Shown piece by piece: positions 1 through 5,451 of a stretch of DNA of 13,624 bases; position 1 is the first letter of the stretch, and the number at the start of each line of letters is the position of its first letter. This DNA comes from Thermoleophilia bacterium. Its GTDB lineage: Bacteria > Actinomycetota > Thermoleophilia > Gaiellales > Gaiellaceae. The notes under the pieces were generated by a model that was not told where the DNA came from, ran no database searches, and saw only the letters and a program-made list of their open reading frames with translations. Where the stretch lies: contig JAICTB010000032.1 in NCBI GenBank assembly GCA_025936595.1, positions 1 through 13,624 of the forward strand, given 5' to 3'. Made by a program: the position numbers and the translations under genes.

Positions 1-566
1 GGCTCCGCGCCGACCGGCATCGCCAGGGGGTCGATCAGCACGTTCTCGGGCGGAATGCCGTGGTCCCCCGCGCGCGAGACGATCTTCTTCGCCACCTCGA
101 GGCGGCGCTCCGGCTCCATCGGGATCTCGTCGTCGTTCGCGAGCCCGATCACGGCGGCGCCGTGCTTGGCGACGATCGGCAGGATCGCCTCGAGCCGCTC
201 ATCCTCGCCGGTGACCGAGTTGACGAGCGCCTTCCCCTCGTAGGCGCCGAGGCCGGCCTCGAGTGCCTCGATCACGGACGAGTCGATACAGAGCGGCAGG
301 TCGGTGAGCGACTGCACGAGCGGGACCGCCGAGCGCATCAGCTCCACCTCGTCCGCGAGCGGGTCGCCGACGTTCACGTCGAGCATGTCGGCGCCGCCCG
401 CGACCTGCTGCGCGACGTCGTTCTCGATGCGCGAGAGGTCGCCCTTCTGCAGCTCCGCCTGGAACTTCTTGCGCCCGGTCGGGTTGATGCGCTCGCCGAT
501 CACGCAGAACGGGCGGCCCGCGCCGATGACGACGGTCCTAGACTGCGACTCGAGGACTGTGTCCAC
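1..566 (-). CDS. Methyltetrahydrofolate:corrinoid methyltransferase, pterin-binding family (3' part cut off)
   Basis: Only the first 188 codons are in the window; the gene runs off the left edge. The protein belongs to the pterin-binding (DHPS-like TIM barrel) family that moves a methyl group between a corrinoid protein and tetrahydrofolate (AcsE, MtgA and MetH folate-domain relatives). Visible motifs: GERINPTG at residues 24-31, MLDVNVG at 61-67, IDSS at 94-97, LVNSVTGE at 114-121 and IDPLAMPVG at 178-186. The barrel-strand Asp and Asn positions used for pterin binding are present. The GTG start at 566 was chosen because AAAGGGAG lies 4-6 bases upstream and the family-like sequence begins soon after it. 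It overlaps the end of metF by 29 bases, so the two are probably translationally coupled. Next to the corrinoid protein and MetF/MetV, its likely job is methyl-corrinoid + THF to methyl-THF (inference). A true dihydropteroate synthase is unlikely given the neighbours and the GERINPTG motif. Confidence 0.88.
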   Translation of the reverse strand, partial: MDTVLESQSRTVVIGAGRPFCVIGERINPTGRKKFQAELQKGDLSRIENDVAQQVAGGADMLDVNVGDPLADEVELMRSAVPLVQSLTDLPLCIDSSVIEALEAGLGAYEGKALVNSVTGEDERLEAILPIVAKHGAAVIGLANDDEIPMEPERRLEVAKKIVSRAGDHGIPPENVLIDPLAMPVGAE

Positions 567-1476
567 GCAACTCCCTTTCTCGACGGGTGGGGATGCCGAG
601 GCGCTCGCACAAGCGTGCGATGCCGGCCTCCTTGCGAAAGCTGATCAGGTGCAGGCCGCGCACGCCGGACAGGGAGCGCGCGTGGTCCGCGAGCTCGCAC
701 GCCAGCTCGAAGCACTCTGCCTCGGGGTCGGCAGCGCTCTCGCAGCGCTCGATCACGTCGGCGGGTACCGAGATGCCGGGCACCTTCTCGTCGATGAAGC
801 GGAGCGCCGACGGCGAGCGCACGAGGCAGACCGACGGCAGGATCGCCGCCTGCGACGCGAGCCCGCTTGCGACCGCCTCCCGCATGAAGCGCTCGAGCGG
901 CTCGCGCTCGAAGCCGACCTGCAGCTGCAGGAACCGCGCACCTGCGCGCACCTTCTTCAGCGCCCGCTCGGCGCGATAGTCGACCGGCGGCGCCGCGGGA
1001 TTCTCGACGGCACCGAGGAAGAGGCGCGGCGCGGGATCGATCTTGCGACCGGAGAGGTAGTGCCCGCCGCGCATCGCATTCGCGGTCACGAGCAGCTGGA
1101 TCGCGTCGAGGTCGAAGACGCGACGCGCCTCCGGCTCGTCGCCTGCGGTCACGTCGTCGCCGGTGAGGCAGCAGATGTTCTCGATCCCGAGCAGGCCGGC
1201 ACCTGCGAGCTCGGCCTGCAGCGCGAGCCGGTTGCGGTCGCGACAGACGAGCTGCATGACCGGCTCCATGCCGAGCTGCTGCAGCGCCACGGCGACCGCG
1301 AGCGGAGAGGCGTGCGCGTGCGCCGCCGTGTTGTCCGTCGCGTTGACCGCGTCGACGAGCTCCTCGAACGGCTCGAAACGCTCGTGAACGGCGGCGAGCC
1401 CGCCGCCGTTGACGGTCAGGAGCTCCGCGGTGAGGACGAACCGCCCCGCGTCGATCGCATCTTCAAGCCTCGACAT
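538..1476 (-). CDS. metF: Methylenetetrahydrofolate reductase, MetF type
   Basis: A 312-residue flavoprotein of the MTHFR family, which interconverts 5,10-methylene-THF and 5-methyl-THF. Visible family marks: a conserved Glu near the N-terminus (E18 in TAELLTV, the position of the catalytic Glu in MetF), the DRNRLALQ block at 80-87, LTGD at 104-107, FLGAVENP at 153-160, and KKVRAGARFLQLQVGF at 174-189. Length is normal for the bacterial catalytic domain (about 290-310). The ATG at 1476 has GGGGTGGA directly upstream. The gene overlaps the 3' end of the MetV-like gene by 14 bases and the next methyltransferase gene by 29. The zinc-ribbon partner and the corrinoid methyltransferase set resemble the MetF/MetV pairs of acetogens more than the lone MetF that feeds methionine synthesis. 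In this operon it may run in the oxidative direction (inference). The electron partner is not evident. Confidence 0.92.
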   Translation of the reverse strand: MSRLEDAIDAGRFVLTAELLTVNGGGLAAVHERFEPFEELVDAVNATDNTAAHAHASPLAVAVALQQLGMEPVMQLVCRDRNRLALQAELAGAGLLGIENICCLTGDDVTAGDEPEARRVFDLDAIQLLVTANAMRGGHYLSGRKIDPAPRLFLGAVENPAAPPVDYRAERALKKVRAGARFLQLQVGFEREPLERFMREAVASGLASQAAILPSVCLVRSPSALRFIDEKVPGISVPADVIERCESAADPEAECFELACELADHARSLSGVRGLHLISFRKEAGIARLCERLGIPTRRERELRGHSPRVAV

Positions 1477-1816
1477 TCCACCCCTTCGGTGCTTCCCGGT
1501 CGCGCTTCGAGAGGAAGTTCGCCCAGGACGACGTGCCCCACAGCCGGTTGTCGACTGGCTTGCGGATGTCGTGAAGCTCGTGCGCCCACGGCGTTCTCGG
1601 CGCGCGCTCGACGGCCTTCACCCAGACGCAGCGCATCTCCGGCTTCACCTCGCAGCGGCCGTCCGGCCGGACGCCGCCGCACGGCCCGTTGCGCAGCGTC
1701 TTCGGGCAGTTCATCGGGCACGTCATCCCCGTCGAATGCAGCACGCACTGGCCGCACATCTGGCAGCCCCAGACCGGCTTCTTGACCGCGGCCTCGAGGA
1801 GGGCGAGCGGCTTCAT
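1463..1816 (-). CDS. metV: MetV-like zinc-ribbon protein (MTHFR C-terminal domain family)
   Basis: A small 117-residue, cysteine-rich protein. Cysteines sit at 18, 21, 24, 33, 37, 46, 54 and 63 in the pattern WGCQMCGQC, TCPMNCPKT, NGPCGG and RCEV, followed by a tryptophan-rich tail. The NGPCGG and MTCPMNCPK motifs are typical of the MTHFR C-terminal domain family. In acetogens this family forms the MetV subunit that partners MetF. MetV proteins are usually nearer 200 residues, so this is a short form; the metal-binding core is intact and the missing part would be N-terminal. The ATG at 1816 lies 2 bases after the corrinoid gene's stop, without a clear ribosome site, so translation is probably coupled. 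It likely binds MetF and may pass electrons to or from it (inference). It has no membrane segment or signal peptide. Confidence 0.8.
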   Translation of the reverse strand: MKPLALLEAAVKKPVWGCQMCGQCVLHSTGMTCPMNCPKTLRNGPCGGVRPDGRCEVKPEMRCVWVKAVERAPRTPWAHELHDIRKPVDNRLWGTSSWANFLSKRDREAPKGWNVEA

Positions 1817-1818
1817 GC

Positions 1819-2484
1819 TCAGGCGGGAACCGCGGAGCGCCGCTGCTCGATCAGGTCCTTGGCGAGCCGCACGGCAGTCGATGCGTCGGACGCGTAGCCG
1901 TCTGCGCCGACCGCGTCGGCGTATTCCTGCGTGACGGGCGCGCCGCCGACCATCACGATCACCTCGTTGCGAATGCCGGCCTTCTCGAGCGCGTTGATGT
2001 TCGCCTTGAACATCGGCATCGTCGTCGTGAGGAACGCCGAGAAGCCGACGATGTCCGGCTGGTGCTCCTGCACCTGCTGCACGAACACCTCCGGCGCGAC
2101 GTTCACGCCGAGGTCGTAGACGGTGAAGCCCGCGCCCTCGAGCATGATGTTGACGAGGTTCTTGCCGATGTCGTGCACGTCGCCCTTGACGGTGCCCATC
2201 ACGTAGGTGCCGATCGGCTTGGCGCCGGTCTCGGCGAGAAGCGGGCGGAGGATGTCGAGCGCCCCTTGCATCGCGCGCGCGGCGATCAGCATCTCCGGGA
2301 CGAAGTAGTCGCCGCGCTCGAAGCGCGCGCCGACCTCCTCGAGCGACGGGATCAACGCGTCGTAGAGCATCGATTCGGGGCCCATGCCGTCCGCCAGGCC
2401 CTCGTTGACGAGGTCCTTCACCTCCGGCGCGTTGCCGATCAGCGTGTTGTCGTAGAGGCCCTGCAGAATCTCTTCGTGCGTCAT
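1819..2484 (-). CDS. Corrinoid (B12-binding) methyl-carrier protein
   Basis: A 221-residue protein with the two-domain layout of MtbC/MtgC/MttC-type corrinoid proteins. It has a helical cap (about residues 1-88, with the SLEEVGARFERGDYFVPEML stretch at 47-66) and a Rossmann-like B12 domain (about 90-215). The cobalt-ligating motif is complete: GDVHDIG at 101-107 with His104 as lower axial ligand, the S-x-L pair at 149-152 (SAFL), and the GG turn at 180-181 (VGGAPV). It carries a methyl group between a substrate-specific methyltransferase (MttB/MtgB type, not in the window) and the pterin methyltransferase at the end of this operon. Its start overlaps the iclR stop by 4 bases (ATGA). It is soluble, of normal length, and has no oddities. 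Which methyl donor it serves cannot be read from the sequence. Confidence 0.93.
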   Translation of the reverse strand: MTHEEILQGLYDNTLIGNAPEVKDLVNEGLADGMGPESMLYDALIPSLEEVGARFERGDYFVPEMLIAARAMQGALDILRPLLAETGAKPIGTYVMGTVKGDVHDIGKNLVNIMLEGAGFTVYDLGVNVAPEVFVQQVQEHQPDIVGFSAFLTTTMPMFKANINALEKAGIRNEVIVMVGGAPVTQEYADAVGADGYASDASTAVRLAKDLIEQRRSAVPA

Positions 2485-3182
2485 GCGGCACCTCGTTCGT
2501 CGTGGTTTCCAAGGCGGGTCGAAAGCTCTCGTGCCTGCTCGAGCAGCGCCGGTACGAGCCCGGCGATGCGCTCGCGCGTGAGCCGCATCGTCGGCCCGGA
2601 GATCGAGAGCGCCGCGACGGCGTTGCCGTCGGGGCCGAATACGGGCGCGGCGAGCGCGGCGAGCCCGTGCTCGAGCTCGTCGATCGCGACGGCGTAGCCC
2701 TGCGCGCGGATCGCGCGACCGCCGGCGGGGTGGTCGGCCGCGAACGCGCGCAGCACCTTCCCGTTCGCCGCCAGGTCGTACGGGACGCGCCGGCCGACCC
2801 AGTTCGTGCCGCCGACGAAGTGGCGACTGTCCTCCTGCGCGAGATGTTCGACGCCGAGCGGCGTCGGCACGCCGAGGTTGATCGTCTCGCCGGAGAGCTC
2901 GGCGAGCGCGCGCAGCGCGGGCGCGGCGAGCTCGGCGAGGCTCGCCCCGCCGTCGCGGTGGGCGAAGCGGAGCAGGACCGGCCCCGGCGCGACGCGCCGG
3001 TCGCCCGCGCGCTGCACCAGCCCGCGCCGCTCGAGCGCGCCGACGAGACGCGACGTGGTCGACTTCGGCAGGCCGGACCGGGCCGACAGCTCACCCACGC
3101 CGAGCGCCCGCGGCGATTCGACGACGCTGACGAGAAGCTCCGCCGCGCGATCGATCGCCTGGGTGCCCGACTGAGGCGCCAT
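2481..3182 (-). CDS. IclR-family transcriptional regulator
   Basis: A 233-residue regulator with an N-terminal winged helix-turn-helix (about 10-65; recognition region LSARSGLPKSTTSRLVGALE at 32-51) and the IclR effector domain (about 75-225). The effector domain ends in the family-typical GYAVAIDELEHGLAALAAPV (162-181) followed by ALSISGPTMRLT (191-202). It is the first gene of the corrinoid/MetF operon and overlaps the next gene by 4 bases, so it is co-transcribed with what it probably controls. The ATG at 3182 has no ribosome site. A promoter at 3188-3219 would start the transcript at about the ATG itself (leaderless). An inverted repeat inside that promoter suggests autoregulation. The effector is unknown; a methylated amine or a folate-linked metabolite is a guess from context. 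Confidence 0.93.
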   Translation of the reverse strand: MAPQSGTQAIDRAAELLVSVVESPRALGVGELSARSGLPKSTTSRLVGALERRGLVQRAGDRRVAPGPVLLRFAHRDGGASLAELAAPALRALAELSGETINLGVPTPLGVEHLAQEDSRHFVGGTNWVGRRVPYDLAANGKVLRAFAADHPAGGRAIRAQGYAVAIDELEHGLAALAAPVFGPDGNAVAALSISGPTMRLTRERIAGLVPALLEQARELSTRLGNHDERGAA

Positions 3183-3187
3183 CGGCC

Positions 3188-3219
3188 CATATGGTGGAAT
3201 ATCTGTTCCACGATGTCAA
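3188..3219 (-). promoter_or_regulatory. Putative iclR operon promoter, probably leaderless
   Basis: Read on the minus strand there is a perfect -35 box TTGACA (3219-3214). A weak -10 candidate, CCATAT or CATATG (3194-3188), follows after 19 or 20 bases. The first base of the iclR ATG (3182) lies 6 or 5 bases after the -10, where transcription would be expected to begin, and no Shine-Dalgarno is visible. The spacer is longer than the usual 17, and almost all of it is occupied by the inverted repeat at 3194-3211. A repressor bound there would block polymerase directly. The call rests on pattern only. Confidence 0.5.
3194..3211. promoter_or_regulatory. Inverted-repeat operator 1 (probable IclR site)
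   Basis: A perfect inverted repeat, GTGGAA - TATCTG - TTCCAC, with 6-base arms and a 6-base spacer, lying between the -35 and -10 of the iclR promoter. The TGGAA...TTCCA core resembles the operators described for IclR itself. Its place next to an iclR gene makes autorepression the likely role. Confidence 0.6.
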
Positions 3220-3227
3220 GCCGTCCT

Positions 3228-3249
3228 CGGGTGGAGACGGTTCCACCCG
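3228..3249. promoter_or_regulatory. Inverted-repeat operator 2 (probable IclR site)
   Basis: A second perfect inverted repeat: arms CGGGTGGA and TCCACCCG (8 bases) around the 6-base spacer GACGGT. It shares the GTGGA/TCCAC half-sites and the same 6-base spacing core with operator 1, 36 bases away centre to centre. A further single half-site TCCACCC follows at 3254-3260. It lies upstream of the iclR -35 and toward the divergent membrane-protein gene, so it could serve activation, looping with operator 1, or control of the plus-strand operon. A purely structural hairpin is the alternative. Confidence 0.5.
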
Positions 3250-3304
3250 CGAATCCACCCTGGGCCCGAGGCGACGGCGACCGCGCGCGCCGGACACTCG
3301 GGAC

Positions 3305-3793
3305 ATGACAACCACCTACATCCTCACCGCCGCGCTCGTCCTCGTCGTCGTCCGCCAGCTCCGTGGGCGGAAGCTCGCCGGACCGAGCCTCTACGTCCCA
3401 CTCGCAGTCGTGGCGTACGTGACCGCCGAGTATCTCCGTGGTATCCCCACGACCGGGAACGACCTCGAGCTCGCGCTGCTCGGCGCCGGTGCCGGAGTCA
3501 CGCTCGGCAGCCTCTGCGGGCTGCACACCCTGGTCTACACCGAGCGCGGCATCCCCTATGCACGCGCGACCGGCTTCGCAGCGGCGCTCTGGATCGTCGG
3601 CGTCGGCGCACGGCTCGCGTTCTCGCTCTACGCGCAGCACGGCGGCGGCCGCGCGATCGCGCATTTCTCCGTCGCACACTCGCTGACGATGCAGGCGTGG
3701 GCCGCCGCACTCGTCCTGATGGCCCTCGCCGAGGTCGTGAGCCGTACGGTGGTGCTGCTCTTCCGCAGCCGCGGTGCGATCATGGCCGCATGA
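3305..3793 (+). CDS. CcdC-like (DUF1453-type) small membrane protein
   Basis: A 162-residue integral membrane protein with four to five predicted helices (about 3-18, 28-45, 55-76, 88-110 and 126-152) and short loops. The pattern VVRQLRGRKL after the first helix, then AEYLRG, and the small-residue-rich LGAGAGVTLGSLCGLHT (59-75), resemble the CcdC/DUF1453 membrane family. In actinobacteria such genes often precede a NarL-type kinase and regulator. The function is unknown; despite the name, a role in cytochrome c maturation is not shown. I chose the ATG at 3305 because the in-frame ATG at 3191 would make the operator region coding and add a charged, unhelical leader. It ends in a 4-base ATGA overlap with the kinase gene, so the two are coupled. 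Confidence 0.7.
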   Translation: MTTTYILTAALVLVVVRQLRGRKLAGPSLYVPLAVVAYVTAEYLRGIPTTGNDLELALLGAGAGVTLGSLCGLHTLVYTERGIPYARATGFAAALWIVGVGARLAFSLYAQHGGGRAIAHFSVAHSLTMQAWAAALVLMALAEVVSRTVVLLFRSRGAIMAA

Positions 3794-4797
3794 CCGTGCG
3801 GATGGCGGTTCGCATCGTCTCCCTGGCGGCGCTGCTCGCGCTGATCGCCGCGCGCGAGGTCCACCACCCAGCGGCGCTCGTGCTCCTCGCCGTCGCCGCC
3901 GTCGCGCTCGCCGCGTGGGCATGGACGTCGCGGCCGCTACGGGCGACCGAGGCGACGCTCTCGCTCGTCGTCCTCGGCGTGACCGGCGGCGTCCTCTCCG
4001 TGTGGGCCTCTGAGTCGATCGGGCTGCTCGCGACCACGGCCATCGCGGCCGGAACGACGTTCCCGCTCCGGCGAAGCGTGCCGCTTGCGCTCTGCGGGCC
4101 TGCCGCGCTCGTCGTTGCCTCGGCAGCCGCCGGCTGGTCCGGCGGCCTCGTGATCGGCGGCACCGCCGCGACGCTCGGCGGTCTCGTCGGCGGGATCAGC
4201 AGGCGGCAGGCGCATGAGCAGGCCGAGCACGAGGCGCGCGTGCGTCTGGCACGCGAGCTGCATGATGTCCTCGCGCATACGCTCGGCGCGCTCGCCGTCC
4301 AGCTCGAGGCGGCCGACGCTGTGAACGAGGACGGCGACCGCGCACAGCTCGCCGAGCTGCTGCGCCGGAGCAGATCGCTCGTCGCGAGCGGCCTCGAGGA
4401 GACGGCCGAGGCGGTGCGCGCGCTCCGCGACGAGCCGGTTCCGGTCGCCGAACGGATCGCGGCGCTCGTCGAGGGTGCGGGCGCGTCGCTGCACGTGGAG
4501 GGAGCTCCCCGTCCGCTGCCCCCGCAAGCGGGCCTCGCGCTCTACCGCGCAGCGCAGGAGGCGATCACGAACGCGCGCAAGCACGCACCCGGCGCGCCGG
4601 CCGAGCTTCGGCTCACCTTCCGCGCCGGCGAGACGGTGCTCACGGTGACGAACGCGGCGCCCGCGGGGCCTGTCGCCGCTCCCGGCGCCGGGCTCGGCCT
4701 GCAGGGGATGCGCGAGCGGCTCGAGCTCGCGGGTGGGCACCTCGACGCCGGCGGATCGGCCGAGGGATTCACGGTCGAGGCGGCGGTGCCGGCGTGA
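3790..4797 (+). CDS. NarL-family sensor histidine kinase
   Basis: A 335-residue kinase of the HisKA_3 class. The N-terminal half holds four or five membrane helices (about 8-22, 28-46, 56-72, 76-92 and 97-135) with almost no extracellular loop, so any signal is probably sensed in or at the membrane. The dimerisation/phosphoacceptor segment starts at about 148, with LARELHDVLAHTLGALAVQL at 153-172 (phospho-His at 158). The N box is AITNARKHA (258-266) and the G box GAGLGLQGMRERL lies at 299-311. All key residues are present, so it should be active. The start overlaps the membrane-protein stop (ATGA) and the end overlaps the response regulator start (GTGA). It likely acts on the regulator encoded immediately downstream. 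The signal is unknown. Confidence 0.92.
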   Translation: MTVRMAVRIVSLAALLALIAAREVHHPAALVLLAVAAVALAAWAWTSRPLRATEATLSLVVLGVTGGVLSVWASESIGLLATTAIAAGTTFPLRRSVPLALCGPAALVVASAAAGWSGGLVIGGTAATLGGLVGGISRRQAHEQAEHEARVRLARELHDVLAHTLGALAVQLEAADAVNEDGDRAQLAELLRRSRSLVASGLEETAEAVRALRDEPVPVAERIAALVEGAGASLHVEGAPRPLPPQAGLALYRAAQEAITNARKHAPGAPAELRLTFRAGETVLTVTNAAPAGPVAAPGAGLGLQGMRERLELAGGHLDAGGSAEGFTVEAAVPA

Positions 4798-5423
4798 AGG
4801 TCATCGTCGCGGACGACCAGACCGCGGTGCGCGAGGGCCTCGTCACGATCCTCGGGCTCATCCCCGGCGTCGAAGTGGTCGGCGCGGCCGCGACCGGCGC
4901 AGAGGCGATCGAGCTCAGCGATCTGTTTGCGCCGGACGTCGTGCTCATGGACCTGAACATGCCGCGTGTCGACGGCGCCGAGGCGACCGCACAGATCCGC
5001 GCGCGCCACCCCGCCACACAGGTTGTCGTGCTCACGACGTATGCCGACGACGACTCGATCCTGAAGGCGCTGAATGCGGGCGCGCTCGGCTACCTGACGA
5101 AGAACGCATCACGCGACGACATCCGCCGGGCGCTCGAATCGGCGGCCGCCGGCCACGCCCACCTCGATCCCGCGGCGCACGCCACGGTCCTGCAGGCCGC
5201 GTCGCGCCCGCGCGTGATCGAGCCGCCCGACGGCCTGACGCCGCGCGAAGCCGAGGTGCTGACCCTGATCGCGGATGGGCTGTCGAACCGCGACATCGCA
5301 GCGCGTCTCTACCTCAGCGAGGCGACGGTGAAGACGCACGTGAACCACATCTTCGCGAAGACTGCGAGCCGCGACCGCGCACAGGCGGTGGCCTACGCAC
5401 ACCGGCACGGGCTGGCGAACTAA
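4794..5423 (+). CDS. NarL/LuxR-type response regulator
   Basis: A 209-residue DNA-binding response regulator. The receiver domain (about 1-118) has the acidic pair D7/D8, the phosphoacceptor D53 in VVLMDLNMP, T81/T82 and K103 (YLTKNAS). A linker leads to a LuxR-type helix-turn-helix (about 146-209): LTPREAEVLTLIADGLSNRD at 148-167, then LYLSEATVKTHVNHIFAKT. The GTG at 4794 is the only sensible start; it overlaps the kinase stop by 4 bases. It is the cognate partner of that kinase. Targets are unknown; the divergent iclR operon is one candidate because of shared upstream DNA (inference). The stop codon forms the edge of the hairpin that ends the operon. Confidence 0.93.
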   Translation: MKVIVADDQTAVREGLVTILGLIPGVEVVGAAATGAEAIELSDLFAPDVVLMDLNMPRVDGAEATAQIRARHPATQVVVLTTYADDDSILKALNAGALGYLTKNASRDDIRRALESAAAGHAHLDPAAHATVLQAASRPRVIEPPDGLTPREAEVLTLIADGLSNRDIAARLYLSEATVKTHVNHIFAKTASRDRAQAVAYAHRHGLAN

Positions 5424-5451
5424 GAGCTCCTTTCACAATGAAAGGAGCTCT
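5423..5451. terminator. Bidirectional hairpin terminator between convergent operons
   Basis: A perfect 13-bp inverted repeat: AGAGCTCCTTTCA at 5423-5435, loop CAA, then TGAAAGGAGCTCT at 5439-5451. It shares its first base with the stop codon of the response regulator and its last two with the stop codon of the etfD gene on the other strand. No T-run follows on either side, so it would be a U-tract-free terminator of the kind often reported in high-GC actinobacteria. Confidence 0.8.

Noticed and set aside
3191..3304. N-terminal extension of the CcdC-like protein from ATG 3191
   Set aside because: The added 38 residues are charged and unlike a membrane protein leader, and the DNA carries the two palindromes and the iclR promoter.
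3183..3304. Cobalamin or THF riboswitch ahead of the corrinoid/folate operon
   Set aside because: The minus-strand transcript seems to start at or near the iclR ATG, leaving no room for an aptamer, and no B12-box-like sequence is visible.
1463..3922. An 819-codon minus-strand frame ending in the MetV sequence
   Set aside because: Only the last 117 codons carry family signals. The rest is out of frame with the corrinoid and IclR genes and crosses the divergent control region.
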